Assembly (NCBI GenBank): GCA_964560565.1
Contig: CAZLMF010000103.1
Location: 1-5,151, forward strand
Reading direction: 5' to 3'
DNA length: 5,151 nucleotides
Source of the DNA: CAZLMF01 sp964560565
GTDB lineage: Bacteria; Bacillota; Clostridia; Oscillospirales; Ruminococcaceae
A program made the translations under genes and the position numbers. This document shows positions 1-5,091 of the stretch, piece by piece; the stretch's first letter is position 1, and each line of letters opens with the position of its first letter. The notes below the pieces were generated by a model. The model saw only the letters and a program-made list of their open reading frames with translations, was not told the DNA's origin and ran no database searches.

Positions 1-625
1 CGTCACCATGGGTTTTGCTTGAATACATTAGATGCGTTTTCGTTTCCAAAAGCCCTGAGCGAATTGCACCATCTTTTTCTTTAGGCATCCCCTCAACCAC
101 GCAAATATACCCACGCTTTATAACATTATCGTTCCAGTTATCCTGAAGCGCATGCTTAATCTGCTCGTTTTTTGCAATCAAAAGCACGCCTGAGGTATCA
201 CGATCAAGCCTGTGCACTATGTACACTCTTGCGTTTGGGTCATCGCTTTTCACGTATTCCATTAGCATACGGTAGGCTGTATTTTCTTTTTCACGCTCGG
301 TTGCTATTGACAGTAGTCCTGCCGGCTTATCTATAACGATTATCTCGTTATCCTCATAAATTATATCAAGCATTTTGCTTGGGATATTCTTAGCGCCGCC
401 TCTAGCTTGCCCTCTAATAGTCACCTTGCTGCCGACGTAAAGCCTATGGTCATGCCTTGTGACAATTTTGCCGTTTACCACTACCTCTTTATGAGTCAGC
501 AGCGACTTAACATTGTTGCGTGATTTGCCCTTTAGCCTTTCAAGCAAAAACGGCAACAGCTCACTCTCCACATCCGAAATAAGCTCTGTATCTGGCTTTT
601 GACCTTTAATATTTTTTTGTTTCAT
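1..625 (-). CDS. RluA-family 23S rRNA pseudouridine synthase (3' end cut off by the window)
   Basis: Cytoplasmic enzyme that isomerises specific uridines in 23S rRNA to pseudouridine. Reading leftward from ATG at 625, 208 codons are open to the window edge; family members usually have about 300 residues, so roughly 90 C-terminal residues lie outside. Residues about 20-75 form an S4 RNA-binding domain (including LLPFLLERLKGKSRNNVKSL and VVVNGKIV). Then come IYEDNEIIVIDKPAGLLS at about 89-106 and the catalytic motif HRLDRDTSGVLL at 138-149, whose Asp141 is the expected nucleophile. KRGYICVVEG at 170-179 is the usual conserved block after it. The S4 domain fits RluD/RluC-type members; the target uridine cannot be told. 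The gene lies just behind the repressor gene and is probably co-transcribed with it. An in-frame GTG at 634, only 4 bases behind an AGGGAG ribosome site (639-644), is an alternative start adding three residues; from the ATG that site is 13 bases away. Confidence 0.93.
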   Translation of the reverse strand, partial: MKQKNIKGQKPDTELISDVESELLPFLLERLKGKSRNNVKSLLTHKEVVVNGKIVTRHDHRLYVGSKVTIRGQARGGAKNIPSKMLDIIYEDNEIIVIDKPAGLLSIATEREKENTAYRMLMEYVKSDDPNARVYIVHRLDRDTSGVLLIAKNEQIKHALQDNWNDNVIKRGYICVVEGMPKEKDGAIRSGLLETKTHLMYSSKTHGD

Positions 626-655
626 TTTATCCACTGTTCTCCCTACGTTTTTACG

Positions 656-1321
656 CTATATATTTTCTCTTATTCTTATATCAAGCTCAGTATAATTTAT
701 CTCCGCTTTTGGCTCAACTCCTGAAACTAAGTAGTTAAACAGTATTTCAAGAGGCTTTGAGCCTTGTTTCTTAGGTTGCTGACAAATTGTTGCAGCGATT
801 ATGCCCTCTTTGAGCAATCGGCGTGTTGTGGGCACTGCATCGTGGCATATAATCTTTATCTTCTCCGCCCTGCCAGACTCGGATACTGCCTTGCAAGTCC
901 CATATACACCAGCCGCAGTGCAGTATATCGCATCAATTTCCTTATGCCGACTAAGCAAGTTTTTTGTCACCTCAAAGCTTTCTAAATCGTCGTCGTTATT
1001 CTCCACTGTCTGTGCGATTTTTATGCCTTTATAGCTTTTTTCTATCACACTTTCAAAGCCTGCTATACGCTGAGTATGACAAAGGACATTTAGCGAACCT
1101 GTGACAATTCCAACGGTTGCATTCCCACTTGTGACCATGCTCATTAGTCCNNNNNNNNNNNNNNNNNNNNNNNNNNNNNNNNNNNNNNNNNNNNNNNNNN
1201 NNNNNNNNNNNNNNNNNNNNNNNNNNNNNNNNNNNNNNNNNNNNNNNNNNTTGTTAAGCACTCTGTCAACCGTGCCTCTCGACACCCCTGCTAAAAGCGC
1301 AATTTGCTTTATTGTCGCCAC
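656..1321 (-). CDS. LacI-family transcriptional repressor with sugar-binding domain, interrupted by an assembly gap
   Basis: DNA-binding regulator, probably a repressor released or engaged by a sugar-like ligand. It starts at GTG (1321-1319) behind a strong AGGGGGAG site (1333-1326) and stops at TAG (658-656). Residues 1-23 hold the LacI helix-turn-helix start, MATIKQIALLAGVSRGTVDR plus VLN. After the N run, the C-terminal half of a periplasmic-binding-protein-like domain is clear: GKVGIVTGSL-like (here ATVGIVTGSL), an HTQRIAGF block, AIYCTAAGVYGTCKAV and ICHDAVPTTRRLLKEG. These match the GTVDRVLN-type LacI subfamily with a type 1/4 periplasmic-binding fold. Only 187 residues are visible, against about 340 usual. 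The frame happens to close across 100 N, but those encode at most 34 residues where the family needs about 150, so the true gap is probably larger. No sugar-use gene is in view, so the regulon is unknown; autoregulation is plausible. It is the first gene of a unit with the RluA gene. Confidence 0.88.
   Translation of the reverse strand: MATIKQIALLAGVSRGTVDRVLNXXXXXXXXXXXXXXXXXXXXXXXXXXXXXXXXXXGLMSMVTSGNATVGIVTGSLNVLCHTQRIAGFESVIEKSYKGIKIAQTVENNDDDLESFEVTKNLLSRHKEIDAIYCTAAGVYGTCKAVSESGRAEKIKIICHDAVPTTRRLLKEGIIAATICQQPKKQGSKPLEILFNYLVSGVEPKAEINYTELDIRIRENI
1151..1250. other. Assembly gap of exactly 100 N inside the repressor gene
   Basis: A run of exactly 100 undetermined bases, the conventional placeholder for a scaffold gap of unknown length. 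It removes the end of the helix-turn-helix, the hinge helix and the N-terminal half of the ligand-binding domain of the LacI-family gene. From family length, about 450 bases rather than 100 are probably missing (inference). Anything could sit here, including an insertion. Confidence 0.95.
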
Positions 1322-1372
1322 AGCGCTCCCCCTAACTAAATTAAATACTATTATTGATTTGAATTTAATGCT

Positions 1373-1401
1373 ATTTTAACATGCAGGCAAATTGCTGTCA
1401 A
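1373..1401 (-). promoter_or_regulatory. Near-consensus promoter of the repressor-rluA unit
   Basis: On the minus strand, TTGACA (1401-1396) is followed after exactly 17 bases by TAAAAT (1378-1373). A TG one base ahead of the -10 makes it an extended -10 promoter. Transcription should begin near 1366, leaving a leader of about 45 bases before the GTG. The spacer holds an imperfect inverted repeat (CAGGCAA and TTGCTG, 1384-1397). A second one, ATTAAAT/ATTTAAT (1340-1346 and 1363-1369), lies at the likely start point. Either could be an operator for the repressor, though both are short and AT-rich. Confidence 0.85.
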
Positions 1402-1524
1402 TTAAGGAGTAAAATATTAGCTTCTAGATTGACTATGTTGTGTAGTTTTATTTTTACTACAGTCATTGGTAAAATTATGTTTCAACTTTAGTTTGCTTAA
1501 TAATCTTTGCCTATCCAACTTCTG

Positions 1525-1553
1525 TTTACTTTTAGATGTTGTTTTGATATAAT
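1525..1553 (+). promoter_or_regulatory. Extended -10 promoter of the methyltransferase gene
   Basis: TTTACT (1525-1530), a 17-base spacer and a perfect TATAAT (1548-1553) preceded by TG one base upstream (1545-1546). Transcription should start near 1560, about 34 bases before the ATG at 1594. This rules out a TTG-initiated reading beginning at 1507, which would lie upstream of the transcript. Confidence 0.82.
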
Positions 1554-1577
1554 TACCATTATAACAGATTGTTTATT

Positions 1578-1585
1578 GAGGTGGG
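1578..1585 (+). promoter_or_regulatory. Ribosome binding site deciding the methyltransferase start
   Basis: GAGGTGGG lies 8 bases before ATG at 1594. It supports that start over the in-frame TTG at 1507, which has no such site and is not covered by the predicted transcript. Confidence 0.75.
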
Positions 1586-1593
1586 TTGTAAGT

Positions 1594-2217
1594 ATGAAAA
1601 AAGATAATAAAAAGTTTTGGAATCGTTATTCAAAGGTATATGATTTCGAGATAAATAAATTTAATAAGGCTGCCTATTCAGAAATGTACCGCTTAATGTC
1701 AAGGGTGCTTACAAAGGATATGAACGTACTTGAGCTTGCCACTGGCACGGGGTTGATTGCGCTTAATATCGCAAGCTTTGTTCACTGCGTAAATGCTACT
1801 GATTTTTCTCCTAAAATGATAGAAACCGCAATGAAAAAGAACACTCCAGATAATGTGCATTTTTCAATAGAGGACGCAACTGCGCTCTCCTTTGGGGATA
1901 AAACCTTTGATGCGGTAATTATCTCAAACGCACTTCATATATTGCCCGATCCTAAGCTTGTACTTTCAAATATAAGAAGAGTTCTAAAACCAAATGGGCT
2001 GTTAATTGCACCTACATTTTCACATGGTCATTTAAGTGATTCAACATGGAGGTTAAATGCATTTGTGTTAAAGCTTATCGGATTTGAAACCTATTCCAAA
2101 TGGAAGCCTGAGGAATATGTCTCCTTTATCAATGAAAACGGCTTCACTGTTAGCACATGGAAGCTGCTTAGTGCGGCATTCCCCCTTGTTTACCTAGAGG
2201 CTACGCTAAATAATTAG
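1594..2217 (+). CDS. Class I SAM-dependent methyltransferase (UbiE/type-11-like)
   Basis: Predicted soluble methyltransferase of 207 residues that moves a methyl group from S-adenosylmethionine to an unidentified acceptor. The Rossmann-like fold is well marked: the SAM-binding glycine loop VLELATGTG at residues 45-53, the acidic end of strand 2 (NATD, Asp70), then SIEDATALSF at 91-100 whose Asp94 usually contacts the adenine. SNALHILPDP (111-120) is the motif-IV equivalent, and LKPNGLL (131-137) is the typical motif before strand 5. The N-terminus (FWNRYSKVYDFEINKFNKAA) resembles small clostridial methyltransferases of unknown substrate. The start at 1594 is chosen because GAGGTGGG (1578-1585) sits 8 bases ahead and the promoter fires near 1560; the frame stays open upstream to a TTG at 1507, but that lies before the transcript. 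It is a single gene, divergent from the repressor. At about 33% GC in a sampled line it is AT-rich. Resistance or menaquinone roles cannot be assigned. Confidence 0.9.
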   Translation: MKKDNKKFWNRYSKVYDFEINKFNKAAYSEMYRLMSRVLTKDMNVLELATGTGLIALNIASFVHCVNATDFSPKMIETAMKKNTPDNVHFSIEDATALSFGDKTFDAVIISNALHILPDPKLVLSNIRRVLKPNGLLIAPTFSHGHLSDSTWRLNAFVLKLIGFETYSKWKPEEYVSFINENGFTVSTWKLLSAAFPLVYLEATLNN

Positions 2218-2334
2218 CATTGTGTGCCGCTAGCTCATTATGTAAAAGCAGGTTTCCCACTACCAACGTACGAAATACTGTTCACCAGACTAGCCCCTGA
2301 AACTGCTGATATAGAATTAGCGAAGCTTAAATAA
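2218..2334 (+). pseudogene. Possible 38-codon tail of a lost gene, in frame behind the methyltransferase stop
   Basis: Directly after the TAG of the methyltransferase, 38 codons stay open in the same frame and end at TAA (2332-2334). The product contains AGFPLPTYEILF and ends ADIELAKLK. This stretch is visibly less AT-rich than the methyltransferase gene and the DNA further right, and its stop overlaps the first base of the terminator stem, as real gene ends often do. I do not recognise the family. It has no start or ribosome site of its own. The likeliest reading is the 3' end of a gene whose body was deleted; stop-codon readthrough into a longer methyltransferase is possible but less likely, since that protein already has a normal end. 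An open frame of this length also arises by chance fairly often. Confidence 0.35.
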
Positions 2335-2611
2335 AAGCAAGCCGTATGCGTCATCGCATACGGCTTGCTTTATCTTATCTTGAAAAGAATCGGCGCATTA
2401 AGCGCCTAGAAAATATACTATGATATTTAAAAAAGGGGGAAACGATTTTGGCTCGTTAACAAATAATTACAGGGTTATTCCAGATTGTAAATACGTGTGT
2501 GCTTAAAGTTGTTGTCTGATTATACTAAATAGTTGGTGTAATGTTAGTGAGATGAAATGTAGAGTTGTGTTAAAACGTTAGTGGTCACCAAAACCCACGA
2601 TACTTCCCCTA
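2331..2611 (-). ncRNA. Candidate small RNA of about 280 nt
   Basis: Defined only by its two ends: a promoter with perfect TATAAT whose start falls near 2611, and a 17-bp hairpin followed by TTTTATTT on the same strand near 2331. Between them there is no coding frame beyond a 6-residue one (2598-2578, GTG start) placed right behind AGGGGAAG (2610-2603). It resembles no RNA family I know. It could be a regulatory RNA, a leader left behind by a deleted gene, or not transcribed at all. Confidence 0.3.
2334..2371 (+). terminator. Strong hairpin terminator behind the methyltransferase, probably bidirectional
   Basis: A perfect 17-bp stem (2334-2350 paired with 2355-2371) with a TCAT loop. Rightward, the tail is TTT followed by a broken T-rich run. 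Leftward, the strand leaving the stem reads TTTTATTT, an equally good or better tail. It can therefore stop the methyltransferase transcript and also any leftward RNA from the promoter near 2640. Confidence 0.88.
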
Positions 2612-2902
2612 TGACCTATTATACCTTAGTTTGTGACTTAAAACAACAACGATATTTTAATAAGACTGCCTATTTTGTTAATTTTATCGTAATTAATGAA
2701 GTTGTTAAACTTTATAGCATGTGTTTTTGCAGTGACTCTACTTTGTTTTACTGTTGAAAAAACGGTGGCGTGTTGGAGGTTTTTTGAAACAACAGGATTA
2801 TTTGAAGCGGAATTAAATCAGCAAAATAGAATTGGTTAAAAAGGAATAAGCCAAAATTAGTAGGATTCAAAAGCTTATTTCTAAATAAAATTGAATAATT
2901 AC
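2372..2902. other. Long AT-rich intergenic stretch without a convincing gene
   Basis: Between the methyltransferase terminator and the typA promoter I find no gene. It contains a small GGCGC/GCGCC hairpin (2392-2406), a leftward promoter (2618-2646) and several short open frames. One, 2611-2757 (48 codons), has no ribosome site. Another, 2696-2839 (47 codons), begins MKLLNFIACVFAVTLLCF, signal-peptide-like, but also has no ribosome site. Two good plus-strand ribosome sites lead into 3- and 10-codon frames (AAGGGGGA at 2433-2440; GGAGG at 2775-2779). The picture fits decayed genes or unannotated small RNAs. Confidence 0.6.
2618..2646 (-). promoter_or_regulatory. Orphan leftward promoter in the methyltransferase-typA gap
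   Basis: On the minus strand, TTGTTT (2646-2641), a 17-base spacer and a perfect TATAAT (2623-2618) predict a start near 2611. No gene lies downstream on that strand. The first terminator met is the bidirectional hairpin at 2371-2334, so the product would be an RNA of about 280 nt. The -35 matches consensus at only three of six positions. Confidence 0.5.
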
Positions 2903-2931
2903 TTGATTTTTGGACTACTTTAAAGTATAAT
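2903..2931 (+). promoter_or_regulatory. Promoter of typA
   Basis: TTGATT (2903-2908), a 17-base spacer and a perfect TATAAT (2926-2931). Transcription should start near 2938. This gives typA a short leader of about 36 bases and places the in-frame TTG at 2938 right at the transcript's first base, so it cannot be the normal start codon. Confidence 0.82.
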
Positions 2932-2957
2932 ATTTATTTGAGTCAAATTATTAGATA

Positions 2958-2964
2958 TGAGGTG
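2958..2964 (+). promoter_or_regulatory. Ribosome binding site deciding the typA start
   Basis: TGAGGTG lies 9 bases before TTG at 2974. The earlier in-frame TTG (2938) has no ribosome site, and the in-frame GTG at 2962 is itself part of this one. The chosen start gives the usual short TypA N-terminus. Confidence 0.75.
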
Positions 2965-2973
2965 CATCCCCCT

Positions 2974-4800
2974 TTGAAAAATCAAAAACTGAGAAATATA
3001 GCTATCATCGCTCACGTTGACCACGGGAAGACTACTTTAGTGGACGAAATGCTCAAACAAGGCGGAGTTTATCGAGAACATCAAGCCACAACTGATCGAG
3101 TTATGGATTCTAGTGACCTAGAGCGAGAGCGTGGCATAACAATTCTAGCTAAGAATACCGCCATCCATTACGGCGATGTGAAAATTAACGTAGTTGACAC
3201 TCCGGGTCATGCCGATTTCAGCGGTGAGGTAGAGCGCATACTGAAAATGGTCAATGGTGTCATTCTTTTAGTAGATGCCGCTGAAGGTACCATGCCACAA
3301 ACTCGCTTTGTGCTTAGCAAGGCTTTAGAGCTAGGACACAGGGTCATCATGGTAGTCAACAAGATTGACCGCCCCGACCAGCGCATCTATGAGGTATGTG
3401 ACGAAGTGCTACAACTCCTCATGGACTTAAATGTAAGCGATGAGCAATTTGATTCGCCTACCATTTTCTGCTCAGGCCGCAACGGCACTGCATCCTATTC
3501 ACCTGAAGTACAGGGGACTGACTTAAAGCCCCTCTTTGAGACAATCCTTGACTATATCCCCGCTCCTGAGGCTGACGCAGACGCTCCATTTCAGATGCTT
3601 GTGTCATCGGTGGACTACAGCGAATTTGTGGGACGCATTGCTGTTGGCCGCATTGAGCGCGGCACCCTAAAGCAAAATCAAGAAATAGTGGTTACAAACT
3701 TTCATGCTCCCGACCAGCAGGGCAGAAAAGCAAAAGCAACCGCTATATATGAGTATGACGGGCTTAACAAAGTTTTAGTCACGGAAGCTACTGCCGGCAA
3801 TATAATCGCCATGAGCGGCATTGGCGACATCACCATAGGCGAAACTATTTGTGCCGCTTCTGCTCCTGAGCCGCTTCCATTTATGCAGATTTCTGCTCCC
3901 ACAGTAGAAATGACTTTCTCAGTTAACAACTCCCCATTCGCTGGACGCGAGGGGAAGTTTGTCACTTCACGACAGCTGCTGGAACGTCTACACAAAGAAA
4001 CCATGAAGGATGTATCTCTCAAGGTTAGCCAGACCGATAGCTCCGACGCTTTCAATGTAGCAGGGCGCGGCGAAATGCATCTTTCTATACTCATCGAGAC
4101 AATGCGCAGGGAGGGATATGAATTCCAAGTATCTCCGCCCCGTGTCCTATTACAAGAAATAGACGGTCAGATATGTGAACCTGTTGATCGGCTGACTGTT
4201 GATGTTCACGCTGATTATGTAGGCTCAATTATCGAGAGGATCGGTTCACGAAAGGGTGACCTGCTCGAAATGACGCCAGTTGGTGCTCGGATGAAGCTGG
4301 AGTTTTCAGTGCCCGCCCGAGGGCTTTTTGGTTATCGTAATGAGTTCCTCTCATCCACAAAGGGCGAAGGAATTATGTCCTCAATCTTTGAGAAATATGC
4401 TCCCATGAAGGGTGATATTGCCCGCCGCAATAGTGGCAGCCTAATTGCATTCGAGACAGGTGAGTCAGTTGCCTACGGACTGTTCAACGCCCAAGAGCGT
4501 GGTGCTCTGTTCATTGGAGCAGGTGTCCCCGTCTATGCCGGCATGGTGGTGGGTGAAACACCCAAAAACGAGGATATTACAGTAAACGTCTGTAAACGCA
4601 AGCAACTTTCTAACATGCGCGCCTCTGGAACTGATGAATCACTACGTCTGCCGCCTCCAAGACAAATGTCTCTTGAGCAGTGTCTGGAATTTTTGGCTGA
4701 TGATGAATTGCTTGAGGTCACTCCAAAGAGCCTTCGTCTGCGAAAGTGTGTGCTAAATCACTCAGAACGTATGCGTTCACAAAAGGGAAGTAAGAATTAA
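2974..4800 (+). CDS. typA: Translational GTPase TypA/BipA
   Basis: Ribosome-associated GTPase of the elongation-factor G family, which binds the 70S ribosome at the factor site and supports 50S assembly and growth under stress such as cold. Starting at TTG 2974 it has 608 residues, normal for the family. The GTP-binding elements are intact: G1 AHVDHGKT (13-20), switch I RERGIT (51-56), G3 DTPGH (75-79), G4 NKID (129-132) and G5 SGRNG (167-171). A beta-barrel domain II follows (about 200-300), then EF-G-like domains III and V (GREGKFVTSRQLLERL, FNVAGRGEMHLSILIETMRR). The TypA-specific C-terminal domain follows (ARGLFGYRNEF, GSLIAFETGESVAYGLFNAQ, LEVTPKSLRLRK). TetM-type resistance proteins are excluded, as they begin HVDAGKTT and lack this C-terminus. 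It stands alone with its own promoter and terminator. One sampled line is about 52% GC, against about 33% in the methyltransferase, which may reflect high expression or a different history. Confidence 0.97.
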   Translation: MKNQKLRNIAIIAHVDHGKTTLVDEMLKQGGVYREHQATTDRVMDSSDLERERGITILAKNTAIHYGDVKINVVDTPGHADFSGEVERILKMVNGVILLVDAAEGTMPQTRFVLSKALELGHRVIMVVNKIDRPDQRIYEVCDEVLQLLMDLNVSDEQFDSPTIFCSGRNGTASYSPEVQGTDLKPLFETILDYIPAPEADADAPFQMLVSSVDYSEFVGRIAVGRIERGTLKQNQEIVVTNFHAPDQQGRKAKATAIYEYDGLNKVLVTEATAGNIIAMSGIGDITIGETICAASAPEPLPFMQISAPTVEMTFSVNNSPFAGREGKFVTSRQLLERLHKETMKDVSLKVSQTDSSDAFNVAGRGEMHLSILIETMRREGYEFQVSPPRVLLQEIDGQICEPVDRLTVDVHADYVGSIIERIGSRKGDLLEMTPVGARMKLEFSVPARGLFGYRNEFLSSTKGEGIMSSIFEKYAPMKGDIARRNSGSLIAFETGESVAYGLFNAQERGALFIGAGVPVYAGMVVGETPKNEDITVNVCKRKQLSNMRASGTDESLRLPPPRQMSLEQCLEFLADDELLEVTPKSLRLRKCVLNHSERMRSQKGSKN

Positions 4801-4821
4801 ACTTAGTACTTCTTAGTAAGT

Positions 4822-4851
4822 AAAGCCTGCAAGTATAAACTTGCAGGCTTT
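4822..4851 (+). terminator. Rho-independent terminator of typA
   Basis: A perfect 13-bp stem (4822-4834 paired with 4839-4851, loop ATAA), starting 22 bases after the typA stop. The T-rich tail TTTTT-G-TTTT (4849-4858) starts within the last stem bases. It closes typA as a single-gene transcript. Confidence 0.93.
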
Positions 4852-4883
4852 TTGTTTTCTATCATCAGTCATCTGCCGCACAC

Positions 4884-4915
4884 TTGCTCGTTGATTTTAT
4901 TCAAAATCAGAGCAA
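4884..4915. repeat. Bulged 13-bp inverted repeat of unknown role
   Basis: TTGCTC (4884-4889) and TGATTTT (4892-4898) pair with AAAATCA (4903-4909) and GAGCAA (4910-4915) around an ATTC loop, with a 2-base bulge (4890-4891) on the left arm. Neither strand has a T tract after it, so it is not a standard terminator. It could be an operator, an RNA structure or the trace of a mobile repeat. The remaining bases from 4916 to 5057 hold no gene that I can see. Confidence 0.45.
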
Positions 4916-5057
4916 AACAAAAATGTAAATTGTACAGTTGATTGATACAATGCACAACATATTTACTTTAATTGTTCGTTTCTACCTGTTCAAAAATTAG
5001 TGTTAATAAGGAATGAGACTCGAAACAACAAATATAGATGAAATAATTTTCCTTTTC

Positions 5058-5066
5058 TGATATAAT
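5058..5066 (+). promoter_or_regulatory. Extended -10 promoter near the right edge
   Basis: TG-A-TATAAT, the same extended -10 as in front of the methyltransferase. There is no recognisable -35 at the right distance (5038-5043 reads ATGAAA), but an extended -10 can work without one. Transcription should start near 5073, leading into the possible gene at the window's end. Confidence 0.6.
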
Positions 5067-5091
5067 AGATTTATAGCAAAGTCGGGATGAG

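Noticed and set aside
764..1034. Plus-strand open frames of 73 and 77 codons opposite the repressor
   Set aside because: They are shadows of the LacI-family gene: no recognisable motifs, no good ribosome sites, and the minus-strand frame matches a known family throughout.
1101..1379. Plus-strand frame running through the N run
   Set aside because: Its middle is undetermined sequence and its flanks are antisense to clear repressor motifs, so it is not a gene.
1441..1461. TGTAGT/ACTACA inverted repeat between the divergent promoters
   Set aside because: Only 6 bp with a 9-base T-rich loop; too weak to call a terminator or operator without comparison.
2611..2757. 48-codon plus-strand frame with ATG at 2611
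   Set aside because: No ribosome site and no recognisable domain; open frames of this size are expected in AT-rich intergenic DNA.
2372..2973. Riboswitch or T-box in front of typA
   Set aside because: The predicted leader is only about 36 bases and no known riboswitch core or T-box sequence is visible.
3702..4094. 130-codon minus-strand frame inside typA
   Set aside because: It is antisense to conserved TypA sequence, has no promoter or ribosome site, and its serine- and arginine-rich product looks like a reverse-strand shadow.
4533..4721. 62-codon minus-strand frame inside the end of typA
   Set aside because: Same reasons as the longer antisense frame; the sense strand encodes the conserved TypA C-terminus.
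2974..4800. Tetracycline-resistance ribosomal protection protein (TetM type)
   Set aside because: The G1 loop is HVDHGKTT rather than HVDAGKTT, and the C-terminus carries TypA-specific blocks, so a housekeeping TypA is the clear call.
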